Positions 15,404 through 23,603 of a stretch of 64,000 nucleotides of DNA are shown piece after piece (the stretch's first letter is position 1; every line of letters starts with the position of its first letter). Source of the stretch: an uncultured Poribacteria bacterium (GTDB taxonomy: Bacteria > Poribacteria > WGA-4E > WGA-3G); NCBI GenBank assembly GCA_958295855.1, contig OY282383.1:5270329-5334328 (forward strand), in the 5' to 3' direction. A program made the translations under genes and the position numbers. The notes beneath the pieces are model-generated. The model searched no databases. It had not been told where the DNA came from and was given only the letters and a program-made list of their open reading frames with translations.

Positions 15404-15447
15404 CCGGAGGCTATTGTGCGAGAGTCATCAGTTTACCAAATGATTAT
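15404..15447 (+). pseudogene. truncated orphan tail at array end
   Basis: CCGGAGG, GTG (15416) and codons for RESSVYQMI end at about 15447, inside the stop region of the convergent DUF4097-like gene. It marks the right boundary of the second array. Confidence 0.75.
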
Positions 15448-16847
15448 ACCGCTGCTTCGTTAGATTCTTTTGACTGTTTCAAGGTGATGTTTCCGCCCAA
15501 GCCGCGCAGTTTGAGGAGCGGCCCGCCGCCGTTAAGCGTCCCTTGCAACTGCCCTGGCTTGATGACACCTGCAACCTCCACGGTTACAGGAAATTCTGTC
15601 TGCACTGCACCCCCAAGTGCTTTTGCATCGATCGCGACAGCAATATCAGGTCTGAGCGAAACATCTATACTGCCGCCGGTTGTCTCTAAAACGCAATCCC
15701 CTTGGAGCTGCCCTAACATGCGCGATCGAATAGAACCCCCAGTTGCTTTCGCCAGCACAGGCCCGTCGTTTTCTAAGTTTAGACTCCCACCTGCGGTTTT
15801 CACATCTGCACCGCCTTTGCAATCGGTGAGGGTGATATTGCCGCCGGTGGTTTTTCCGATGATAGCACCCGTGACTCCTACACAGTGGAGGTTTCCGCCT
15901 GACGTTTTCACTGTGACATCGCCCGTGCCGGTCTGCACGTTAATATTACCACCAGACGTTCGGAGGGCTGTGGTACCTTTAAATCCATTCAGTTCGATGT
16001 TGCCGCCAGAGGTGTGTCCATCAATGGGGCCTGTGATATTCTCAAGCCGGAGCCTGCCGCCTGACGTTCTGGCGTTCACGTCTCCTTCTAGGTTCACAAC
16101 GGAGATGTCGTCACCAGATGTCTTCAAATCAACGTCATAGTGCTGCGGCACAATGATATCAAAGTGGATATCCAAACGAGCATTCGCTTTTTTTCGCTGT
16201 TTTGAGGTGCCTTTGAATTGTGCTTCAATCTTAACATCCGGTGGTTCGTGTTTAATCTGGACATCAAAATTTTTGAGAATTTCTCCAGCCCTCCGGTCTG
16301 CTTTCCACTGTGCGGAACGCAGGATGCGTACTGCAACCGTGTCACTATCTGCGCCCTGAATATCAATTACCCCCAGTGCAGCATCAACTGTCAGTCTACC
16401 GCCCGGGGCAACTGTGAACGTTTCCGCTATGTCATCTAAAGTGCTTTCGGTTAAAAAATCTGGGGCGGATTTGCGAATCAGGTCGCCAATCTGACCGTCT
16501 TTTAGTTTTTCTTCAACACTTTCCACGAACCGTTTTCCGAAAAAGCTAGTTACCCATCCCTTGAAATCGTCGTGGGTTGTGTCCAATTCATCGTTGAGGT
16601 ATGCGGCGAGTTGATGGCACGCGATGCCGATCTCGTTAAAAGATGCCTCGGCGTGTAGCGCGTCAAAGAGTCCCTGGGGGACCGCGCCAAGGGCGCTGAG
16701 GCGTGCGAGCACATTGTTAAATTGGGCAATACAACGGGTTTCACCATTTTTAAAGGCGCCTGTTAATGCTGACTCCTCTGCGAGTTTCGCCGTATGCTCC
16801 AACATGTGAAAAAGCTGTCTGAGTTCCTGTTGTCTCTGCTGTTCCAT
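15444..16847 (-). CDS. DUF4097-like repeat protein, possible ECF-sigma partner
   Basis: 467 aa. Residues 1 to about 120 are helical with a patterned HLLEHT/CxAxFNNVL region. From about 140 to the end it is a right-handed repeat of DUF4097/DUF2807 type in which TSGGxI/L recurs roughly every 20 residues (ARTSGGRLRL, GHTSGGNIEL, LRTSGGNINV, VKTSGGNLHC, KTTGGNITL, TAGGSLNL). There is no clear signal peptide or membrane helix. The start at 16847 has AGGAG 9 nt upstream; the upstream in-frame ATG at 16910 has no good site. The gene lies 68 bp downstream of an ECF sigma gene, an arrangement usual for sigma factors and their zinc-finger or DUF4097 partners. Role inferred from context only. Confidence 0.75.
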   Translation of the reverse strand: MEQQRQQELRQLFHMLEHTAKLAEESALTGAFKNGETRCIAQFNNVLARLSALGAVPQGLFDALHAEASFNEIGIACHQLAAYLNDELDTTHDDFKGWVTSFFGKRFVESVEEKLKDGQIGDLIRKSAPDFLTESTLDDIAETFTVAPGGRLTVDAALGVIDIQGADSDTVAVRILRSAQWKADRRAGEILKNFDVQIKHEPPDVKIEAQFKGTSKQRKKANARLDIHFDIIVPQHYDVDLKTSGDDISVVNLEGDVNARTSGGRLRLENITGPIDGHTSGGNIELNGFKGTTALRTSGGNINVQTGTGDVTVKTSGGNLHCVGVTGAIIGKTTGGNITLTDCKGGADVKTAGGSLNLENDGPVLAKATGGSIRSRMLGQLQGDCVLETTGGSIDVSLRPDIAVAIDAKALGGAVQTEFPVTVEVAGVIKPGQLQGTLNGGGPLLKLRGLGGNITLKQSKESNEAAV

Positions 16848-16915
16848 AAGTACACTCCTCTTTCTGAGTGACGCATGTTCGCGCGCTGACTGCAAGCGGA
16901 TGCGTGTCATGAATG

Positions 16916-17500
16916 CTATAAAGCTTCACCGTATCCACGTTTTTCTAAAAGTGTTTTGAGCAGCTCCTTTGCTTTGTGCAGCCGCCATTTTACCGTTGTC
17001 AAGGGGAGCGATAGGAATTCAGCCATGCGTTTTTGCGGCATATCTGCCCAGTAATAGAGCTGGATAACCGCCTGATAGTCGTTCGGTAACTCTGAAATCG
17101 CTTCTCTGACAGCTTCTCGTAGCAACTTGTGCTCCAGAATATTGGCAGGATCTGCCGCAGTCGTGTCCGATACCCGGTTTAAGTCGGGCTCCATATTCTC
17201 TCGCGGTTCATAGCGGCTGATGTTTTTGTAGTACCTCAAGGCACGGTTACGCGTAATTGAATGGAGCCAGGCCCCAAAACGGTTCAGGTCATCTAGCTGC
17301 GGCAGTGCTTCAAAAGCCCGCAACAGCGCATCTTGGACGACATCTTCCGCATCGGTGGGGTTTTGGACAATCTGTTGCGCGACCGTTAACATAGCACGCT
17401 GGTAGCGGTGCACTAACACATCAAACGCTTTTGTGTTCCCTGCAAGTGCCGCGATGACTAACTCGGCATCGCTCGCGTCGGTTAATTCTTCAGAATGCAT
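16916..17500 (-). CDS. ECF-type RNA polymerase sigma factor
   Basis: 194 aa. Region 2: FDVLVHRYQRAMLTVAQQ with the core DAEDVVQDALLRAF and FGAWLHSITRNRALRY. Region 4: LREAVREAISELPNDYQAV, then a helix-turn-helix MPQKRMAEFLSLPLTTVKWRLHKAKELL. Length and both regions fit group 4 sigma factors. ATG 17500 is preferred (GGGGA upstream); GTG 17512 is possible. First gene of a two-gene operon with the DUF4097-like protein. The 195 bp upstream contain no obvious sigma-70 promoter, consistent with autoregulation but not shown. Confidence 0.88.
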   Translation of the reverse strand: MHSEELTDASDAELVIAALAGNTKAFDVLVHRYQRAMLTVAQQIVQNPTDAEDVVQDALLRAFEALPQLDDLNRFGAWLHSITRNRALRYYKNISRYEPRENMEPDLNRVSDTTAADPANILEHKLLREAVREAISELPNDYQAVIQLYYWADMPQKRMAEFLSLPLTTVKWRLHKAKELLKTLLEKRGYGEAL

Positions 17501-17707
17501 GAGTTTCCCCACAGCAAGTTTTGGCTTACAAACGTCACCAAATTTCTACCCTTTTCTTGCTAATTAGAGACAGTTCACGCGAAAAGGATAGTCAGAAATA
17601 CGTTTTATCCCGAAAGAGTGAGCGAAGTGGTTGAGAAAAAGAGATAGGGTTTCAGTCGCCTTCCCAACAAATAGCCGTATTGCAGGTTAAGGGTGCTTTT
17701 CAGCGTA

Positions 17708-18184
17708 CTATGAACTGGGCCTGTAGAGCATCACCAAACACCCGCCAAGTGCTGCTAGCAAGATGCCTGCGACAAACTGCCATCGGACTGCCCCCCATCC
17801 GCCGGCAGGCGGATGGGATAAGGTCGCGACGATGACGTTGACAATGGGGGCACCCGCGAAAATAATGGACATGACGACAGCAGGCCTACCGCCTGCACCA
17901 AAGGCGAGGAGAACGCTAAATGCGCCGATAGCACCGACAAGTCCTGCTAGGAACGACCAGGATACACCTTTACTTGTAAATTGCCACTCAGCACCGTTAA
18001 GGATGAGTATCGCCGCAGGGCCGAGGATAGCTGTGAAGAGGTAGGCAAGTCCCACAAAGAGAAATGCTTTGTAGCGTCCATACGCTGCATCCCCCATGGA
18101 AACCTGTCCCTCATGTAGAAAAACACCGTAAAGTCCCCATAATGCCGCAGTCATGAAGGCAAAAATTAGCCACATTTTAACCAT
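17708..18184 (-). CDS. half-size DMT/EamA-type membrane protein
   Basis: 158 aa, about five hydrophobic helices (LIFAFMTAALWGLYGVFL, FVGLAYLFTAILGPAAIL, SFLAGLVGAIGAFSVLLAF, VVMSIIFAGAPIVNVIVAT, FVAGILLAALGGCLVML). This is half of a ten-helix EamA protein, so it probably dimerises. SD AGGA 9 nt before the ATG. A perfect 10-bp palindrome (17794-17817) lies in frame and encodes SHPPAGGWG in the loop before the last helix. Substrate unknown. Confidence 0.8.
   Translation of the reverse strand: MVKMWLIFAFMTAALWGLYGVFLHEGQVSMGDAAYGRYKAFLFVGLAYLFTAILGPAAILILNGAEWQFTSKGVSWSFLAGLVGAIGAFSVLLAFGAGGRPAVVMSIIFAGAPIVNVIVATLSHPPAGGWGAVRWQFVAGILLAALGGCLVMLYRPSS
17794..17817. repeat. in-frame palindrome in DMT gene
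   Basis: CCCATCCGCC (17794-17803), GGCA, GGCGGATGGG (17808-17817): a perfect 10-bp stem inside coding sequence. Confidence 0.8.
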
Positions 18185-18262
18185 AATTTATTTCCTTTTC
18201 TATTTTCCTGTCAAGCACGCTGACCGCCGCGCGCCAATAACAGCACACTGTAACAACCCATG

Positions 18263-19552
18263 CTATAAATATTTTTCAAATACTTTCAAGAGTTGTTGTG
18301 CGATAACCTCGTCGCTGAACTTCCGATGCACATTGGATTTTCCGGTCTGTCCAAGGTGTTCTCGCCTTTCAGGGGCGTTGAGAAGTTCCCGTATGCCCTC
18401 AGCGAGTGCGTCTGCCGATTCTGGTGCCACGAGGATGCCGCCGCCAGTTGCGCGGAGCATCTCTGGGAATGCGCCGTGCTGAGGTTGGACAACTGGCACC
18501 CCATTGGCGAGTGCTTCTAAGATGGGTAACCCTTTGGATTCCCTGTAAACGGTCGGCACAGAAAACACGTGCAGCCGGTTGAAGAAATCAATTTTTTGCG
18601 TGCGTGTTACTTCGCCGTGATGAACAAAGCTGTCTGCCAAGCCCCACGCGTGAATTTGGTTAACCAATTCCTCAAGATACGGTTCGTCTTTTTTCCCAAG
18701 ATATCCTGCGACATGGAGCTGAATGGTATCCGCGCCGAGCTCCTTCGTCAAAGTATAAAATGCCTCCACTAAGCGGTGTAACCCTTTTTCGGGGCAGATG
18801 CGCGCCAAATATCCCAGAATAAACGGAGGGGGTTCCGGTTTTTCAACGGTGGCACCGTGTCCATCTAGATTCAAACCGAGGGGTACCACATCAATGTTCG
18901 CAACAGACACCTTAAGATAGGCATCTGCCATAAAGTGCGCGTAGTAGCGACATGGTGCCACGAATCCATCGGCATCGTCGGCCCGTGCTGCGAGCAGTGC
19001 TAACGCCTCTGTTTTATAGGGTTCAATTAGCTCTTGCAGGAAGATGTCCTCGCCTTGGAGGGCGCAAACAACTGGCACATTCAACGCATTTTTAATCTCT
19101 CGCGCAAAGCCAACAAGCATGGAGTTGGTGAGATAGACAATATCAGGGCGATTGTTTGTTTTAAGCCACGTCACCAACTTCGCCAATTCCTTCTTTTGGT
19201 ATCCTTGCTCAGCCCGGAGCATTGACACCGTGAGTTGCCCCAGGTCCCGCGCGTCGGTTGAACTGCTGAAACGTGCTAAGCTATTTAACAAGGTTGGGCT
19301 ATCCAAAAGCCGGTCTAATGCCCAGGGGGTATGCCGAAAAAGGGATAGTTTCTGTTGCAGAAAGACGTTAACACCGCCAAAAAAGACACGATTCAGGCTC
19401 ACATTTGCCTCATCGGTTCGGGTAGGTGTATAGGTAGGAATCAGTGCAACGTCATGCCCATGCTTCTTTAGCACGGTTGCAACCGTATTGTCATGGATAC
19501 AGGTGCCGCAATACATTCCTGCGGCGCCTGCGGTGATATAAGCAACTCTCAT
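18263..19552 (-). CDS. glycosyltransferase family 4
   Basis: 429 aa, GT-B fold. N-terminal Rossmann start RVAYITAGAAGMYCGTCIHDN gives the glycine-rich acceptor loop. The C-terminal donor half begins FILGYLARICPEKGLHRLVEAF and has the E-x7-E signature RESKGLPILEALANGVPVVQP. Retaining transferase; donor and acceptor cannot be read from sequence. It starts 6 bp after the stop of the sodium symporter gene, so it is the last gene of the TRAP-DUF3311-symporter-GT4 operon. The GT link to transporters is unexplained. Confidence 0.88.
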   Translation of the reverse strand: MRVAYITAGAAGMYCGTCIHDNTVATVLKKHGHDVALIPTYTPTRTDEANVSLNRVFFGGVNVFLQQKLSLFRHTPWALDRLLDSPTLLNSLARFSSSTDARDLGQLTVSMLRAEQGYQKKELAKLVTWLKTNNRPDIVYLTNSMLVGFAREIKNALNVPVVCALQGEDIFLQELIEPYKTEALALLAARADDADGFVAPCRYYAHFMADAYLKVSVANIDVVPLGLNLDGHGATVEKPEPPPFILGYLARICPEKGLHRLVEAFYTLTKELGADTIQLHVAGYLGKKDEPYLEELVNQIHAWGLADSFVHHGEVTRTQKIDFFNRLHVFSVPTVYRESKGLPILEALANGVPVVQPQHGAFPEMLRATGGGILVAPESADALAEGIRELLNAPERREHLGQTGKSNVHRKFSDEVIAQQLLKVFEKYL

Positions 19553-19558
19553 AGAATT

Positions 19559-21034
19559 CTATTCCGCTACATCTGAATCTGTGAAAAACTTCTCAAGCGT
19601 TTGTGGTGTTGGTGGTTTTGTGAACAGAGAAACAACTATCAGGGTTACCGAGGAGCCAGCGATGAGAATAGCAACGGGCATAATTCCGCTGCCGCCGAGG
19701 GTATATCCCGGTGTTTGCCAGCTGCGTAAAAAGAAATAGAGCCATAATAGAATAACACTGATGACTGCGGCATATACGCCGTGCTTTGTGCTGCGGCGCC
19801 AGAATAGTGCAGCAACCACAATCGGAAAGAGGCCTGAAAAGCCGGTGAATGCCCAGATTGCAAGCCTAAAAATACTTGGGGTAGCGATGAGGGAGATGAG
19901 ATAGGTGATACAAAGTATGCCAATTACAAAGAGTCGTCCTAACCGCACCTGCTGTTTTTCGGACATTTGCTGCCGGCCGTGTTTTTTACGGTAGAAGCGA
20001 ACGATATCATGCGTAAACATGCTCCCAAGAGATAGGGATTGCGAATCGAGCGATGACATAATTGCTGCGAAAACGCCTGCCCCTAAAAATCCTGCTAAAA
20101 TGCCAGGCGCATGCACATCAATCAGCTGAATCAGTACAGTGTTCGCTTCTGCACCCTTTAGGCCAGGAATATCCACATTGCCCAATACCCCAAGCAGCAC
20201 GCTTGGAATCCACACAATTGCAATACAGAGTGGATAGAGGAGCACAGCATAACGGAAGGTGCCCACGTCCTTCGCCGTGAGGCAGTGCATGAAGATATGG
20301 GGAAACATGCCAGCAGAAAGCGGCAGACAGGTATAAGTCAACAGTTCCAACGGCTTAATATGCTCAGCGTGCATCAGCAAGCCGGTGTCTACTTTGGAAA
20401 TAGCGTTGGCAAGCCCGCCCATCCGGTTCACGATGACAAAAAAGGTGACACCTCCCAGTGCCATGAAAACAAGCGTTTGGAATGTGTTCACCCAGGCCGT
20501 CCCCCGCATCCCGCCGTAGGTGACATAGCTGAGGACAACGGCACAAATTAGCAACCCGCCTAACCACTGTGGGATTCTGCCATCCGTTATTGTGGCCAGT
20601 GTACCCCCGCCGCCCATCACCCCGATAAGCAGGTACGGAATAAGCAGCAACACCAGTACGATGAAGATGAGTAACCCTAAGCCCCCTGCTTCCCACCGCT
20701 CCCGGAAGTATTGCACCTGAGTCATATATCCAAAGTGTTTTCCGAGTTTCCACAAGCGTGTGCCGATAAAAAGGAAAACGCATGGGACAACAAGCGCCGA
20801 GGAAGATGCCATCAGCGCGAAAACACCGATGCCCCTATGGTAAGCCTCCCCAGATGCACCGAGTATAGAGAACGCCGTCATGTTTGTGCCGAACAACGAC
20901 ATCAGAAGGATAAACCCATTAATAGTCCGGCTCGCCACAAAGTAGTCTTCACCAGTGTTGCGGAATAGTTTATGGCTCAGCACACCGAGCGTGAGCACCA
21001 AAGCGAGATAGATGAAAATGATTGCGAGGCTCAT
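19559..21034 (-). CDS. sodium:solute symporter (SSS family)
   Basis: 491 aa, about 13 hydrophobic helices starting LAIIFIYLALVLTLGVLS. Family features: DYFVASRTINGFILLMSLFGTNMTAFSILGASGEAY (first discontinuous helix), and AGFLGAGVFAAIMSSLDSQSLSLGSMFTHDI, the usual SSLDS sodium-site motif. Start at ATG 21034, preceded by GGGAGGAG. Directly downstream of a DUF3311 gene, the usual partner of this subfamily. Likely substrates are carboxylates, sugars or amino acids. Confidence 0.9.
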   Translation of the reverse strand: MSLAIIFIYLALVLTLGVLSHKLFRNTGEDYFVASRTINGFILLMSLFGTNMTAFSILGASGEAYHRGIGVFALMASSSALVVPCVFLFIGTRLWKLGKHFGYMTQVQYFRERWEAGGLGLLIFIVLVLLLIPYLLIGVMGGGGTLATITDGRIPQWLGGLLICAVVLSYVTYGGMRGTAWVNTFQTLVFMALGGVTFFVIVNRMGGLANAISKVDTGLLMHAEHIKPLELLTYTCLPLSAGMFPHIFMHCLTAKDVGTFRYAVLLYPLCIAIVWIPSVLLGVLGNVDIPGLKGAEANTVLIQLIDVHAPGILAGFLGAGVFAAIMSSLDSQSLSLGSMFTHDIVRFYRKKHGRQQMSEKQQVRLGRLFVIGILCITYLISLIATPSIFRLAIWAFTGFSGLFPIVVAALFWRRSTKHGVYAAVISVILLWLYFFLRSWQTPGYTLGGSGIMPVAILIAGSSVTLIVVSLFTKPPTPQTLEKFFTDSDVAE

Positions 21035-21079
21035 TTCTCCTCCCAAATTTAACCTTTACCCGGTCAAAACCGCAATGAA

Positions 21080-21265
21080 TTAGAGTATGTATTTGACTAA
21101 GGCAGCCATCAGTAACGTTGCGGCAAGACAGAACGCTATGTGGTAGAGCAATCCTACCGGCATCCCGAAGACGAGTTGGGGTGTTTCCCAAAACCAGAAA
21201 TCGTTGTGAAGTAGGAACAGTAACACGAGCAAGAAGTAGAGTCGCCATTCAGCTGGGCGTTTCAT
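21080..21265 (-). CDS. DUF3311-family small membrane protein
   Basis: 61 aa, MKRPAEW, then two hydrophobic helices (LYFLLVLLFLLHNDFWFW and LLYHIAFCLAATLLMAALV). DUF3311 proteins are small partners encoded next to SSS symporters, as here. Start at ATG 21265 with GGGAGG 8 nt upstream; it overlaps the 3' end of the TRAP gene by 17 bp, indicating coupled translation. Confidence 0.8.
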   Translation of the reverse strand: MKRPAEWRLYFLLVLLFLLHNDFWFWETPQLVFGMPVGLLYHIAFCLAATLLMAALVKYIL

Positions 21266-23294
21266 GATGTGCCTCCCTTTTTCGCCAATTATAGTAGAAA
21301 ATGACAACACTTGCAAGCACTCCGATGCCATGTATCCACATGAACTGCATGTAAGTAGGTGTGAAAAAGATGAGGAGGACGGTAAGGAACAGGATGCCGC
21401 GTTCCCAGAGGGAGAGTGCCTTGAACGCGTACCCCGCGATGCCTGCTGCAAAAACAACGGTACCGGCCAGCGTCAGTGAGAGATTCAGGAGAACCCGCCA
21501 GAACGCCGCGCCCCCACCATCTGCACTTAGCCAGAGCAACTCCGGCCGCAATACGAACGCATAAGGCAGCGCAAATCCAACGAGCGCGAACCTAAATGCG
21601 GCGAATGCTGTCTGCATAATGCCGGACTCTGCGATTGCGGCGGCGGTATACGCTGCCAAGGCAACCGGCGGCGTAACCATTGACATCATACCGAAATAGA
21701 AGATAAAAAAGTGAGCCGCAAGTGGCACTACCCCCAAATCAAGTAGCACAGGCCCCACCAAAATTGCCATCAGTAGGTAACATACCGAGGAAGGAAGCCC
21801 CATCCCCAGAATAATTGTTGAAATCATCAGGAGGAGCAACGCCAAGATTAAATTCGTTTGTGCAAGCGGTAACAGCGCCGCAGGCAGTTTGGCACCGATG
21901 CCAGTCAGAGTGACAACCCCCAAGATAATTCCCACACATGCAGCCGCAGCTATCAGCGAGACACCGTTATGCGCCGCATTTTCCATCGCCTTGACAAGCC
22001 CTGAAAAGCCCACGCGGGTTTGCCGGTGAATGAGGCTCACACCTACAACAAAAAGTAGGCTCAGGCTGACTGCCCGGAAAGCCGTATAGCCCATCAGTAG
22101 AAATCCTATCAGCGTGAGAAATGCCGTGAAAAAAACCAGCCCTTGAAAGAGTTCACCACTGTTGAAAAGAGTGGCAAACCTTTCAAGGATATTACCCCTA
22201 TTGGTATTAGTCCCTGCTTTGCAGGGCATAAAACCATTCGGGCGTTTTTCCCTCCCGCCCCGTTCCATGCGCTTGGCATAGAAATGGACAATGAGCAGCA
22301 GGGCAGAATAGTAGAGAATCGCTGGCAGTAATGCCGCTTTGATAATTTCCAAATAGGTGACAGCAGGCTCAACGATTTCCAGCATCATATAGGCACCGGC
22401 ACCCATAATCGGAGGTACCAACGCGCCCCCTGAACTCGCCGCGGCTTCAATGCCCCCCGCGATAGCCGGCTTGAATCCCACACTCCGCATCAACGGAATC
22501 GTAAAAGTGCCCGTAGTCGCTGTATTTGCGACGGCTGAACCGGAAAGGGAACCCATCGCACCACTGCCGATAACTGCTACCTTTGCGGGACTCCCTGTAC
22601 TCGCACCGAACATCCGGCGCGCCAGATTTAAGATATAGCCAGTGGCACCCGTTCGCTCCAGCAAAGTGCCAAACAACACAAAGAGGAAAACATAGGTGAA
22701 CATCACTCGAAGCGCGATGCCGAATGTACCTTGGCTGTGTAAAAACGTCTGACTGACGATACGTTGCACGGAATAACCGCGATGTGGAAAGAGCCAGTCG
22801 GGCATAAACTGCCCGAAGCCAGCATAGAGGAGAAAGGCGAGGGAAAGGAGCGGGAGGGTTATGCCAATTGCACGGCGGGTTCCCTCTAAGATTAAAACGA
22901 GCCCAACCCCACCGATAAGGTAATCCAGCGGGTGTTCTGCCGCCGCGCGCTCGCCGAGGAATCTACCATCTAACCAGAACGCTTTAAAAATAGGTTCGGT
23001 TTGGATGACAACGTAACCGAAGCAGATAATCACACTGCCTACCAGCACAAAATCGAGCACCTGACAGGCGATGTTGTCCGAGAAGCGCGGCCCACCCACC
23101 TTGTATCCAGTAGGGTATTTCAAAAAGACGACAATTAACCCCAACATCGCGAAAAATGCCAATGCCGATTGGGGACTTAACTGTGGATAGTTCACCTCCG
23201 CTAAAATAAAAAGGCACAGCAGCACAGGCGTAACGGCAAAGAGGTTTTTCGTTATTCCTTGCGGAGAATTGAGAAGGGTAGATAGCTTTTGCAT
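21249..23294 (-). CDS. TRAP transporter fused permease (4TM + 12TM)
   Basis: 681 aa, many hydrophobic helices. Residues 15-180 match the small DctQ-like part, and from about 190 the DctM-like part with GSGAMGSLSGSAVANTATTG and GIEAAASSGGALVPPIMGAGAYMM. In fused TRAPs the substrate is often a carboxylate brought by a TAXI binding protein; none is encoded here. Residues 8-17 (LNSPQGITKN) are encoded by a dispersed repeat, so the repeat supplies the start region. A second palindrome (22205-22235) is in frame, giving MPCKAGTNTNRG in a cytoplasmic loop. First gene of a four-gene operon. Confidence 0.88.
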   Translation of the reverse strand: MQKLSTLLNSPQGITKNLFAVTPVLLCLFILAEVNYPQLSPQSALAFFAMLGLIVVFLKYPTGYKVGGPRFSDNIACQVLDFVLVGSVIICFGYVVIQTEPIFKAFWLDGRFLGERAAAEHPLDYLIGGVGLVLILEGTRRAIGITLPLLSLAFLLYAGFGQFMPDWLFPHRGYSVQRIVSQTFLHSQGTFGIALRVMFTYVFLFVLFGTLLERTGATGYILNLARRMFGASTGSPAKVAVIGSGAMGSLSGSAVANTATTGTFTIPLMRSVGFKPAIAGGIEAAASSGGALVPPIMGAGAYMMLEIVEPAVTYLEIIKAALLPAILYYSALLLIVHFYAKRMERGGREKRPNGFMPCKAGTNTNRGNILERFATLFNSGELFQGLVFFTAFLTLIGFLLMGYTAFRAVSLSLLFVVGVSLIHRQTRVGFSGLVKAMENAAHNGVSLIAAAACVGIILGVVTLTGIGAKLPAALLPLAQTNLILALLLLMISTIILGMGLPSSVCYLLMAILVGPVLLDLGVVPLAAHFFIFYFGMMSMVTPPVALAAYTAAAIAESGIMQTAFAAFRFALVGFALPYAFVLRPELLWLSADGGGAAFWRVLLNLSLTLAGTVVFAAGIAGYAFKALSLWERGILFLTVLLIFFTPTYMQFMWIHGIGVLASVVIFYYNWRKREAHHETPS
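22205..22235. repeat. in-frame palindrome in TRAP permease gene
   Basis: CCCTGC (22212-22217), TTT, GCAGGG (22221-22226), flanked by GGTATT and AAAACC. Same type as the intergenic hairpins at 41490, 42785 and 60380, here translated in frame in a loop between membrane helices. Confidence 0.75.
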
Positions 23295-23330
23295 TGCACT
23301 GTAGCTCTCGTCGGAGGTTTCTTATGCAAC
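23249..23330 (-). repeat. dispersed palindromic element overlapping TRAP start
   Basis: CGTTATTCCTTGCGGAG at one end, TGCACTGTAGCTCTCGTCGGAGG toward the other. It covers the first codons of the TRAP gene. The rest of the 309-bp gap 23295-23603 has no gene that I can see. Confidence 0.7.
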
Positions 23331-23603
23331 CTCAAGTTGTTTCAATAGATGCACCTAGGCTGTTTTTTTCTCTCTGCTGGCAAGGTGAGTGCCTACTAGA
23401 ACCCGCCCCGTTCCATAAAGACGAGATGCTCAAGTTTCTTTAAGTTTAGCAAGAAATGAGAGGGAAGTCAAGGAAAAAGCGGAGTTATCTAGTTCTAGCA
23501 GTGGTGTCATGAAGAGGTGGTAGTATGAAGTCCAAACAGTGCAACAACTAAGGAAGGTTAACAACAAGCGACAGAGCATTATGGTGTTTGCAACCATATA
23601 TGC

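Noticed and set aside
15400..16140. 246-codon plus-strand frame
   Set aside because: Antisense to the TSGG-repeat protein; composition mirrors its repeats.
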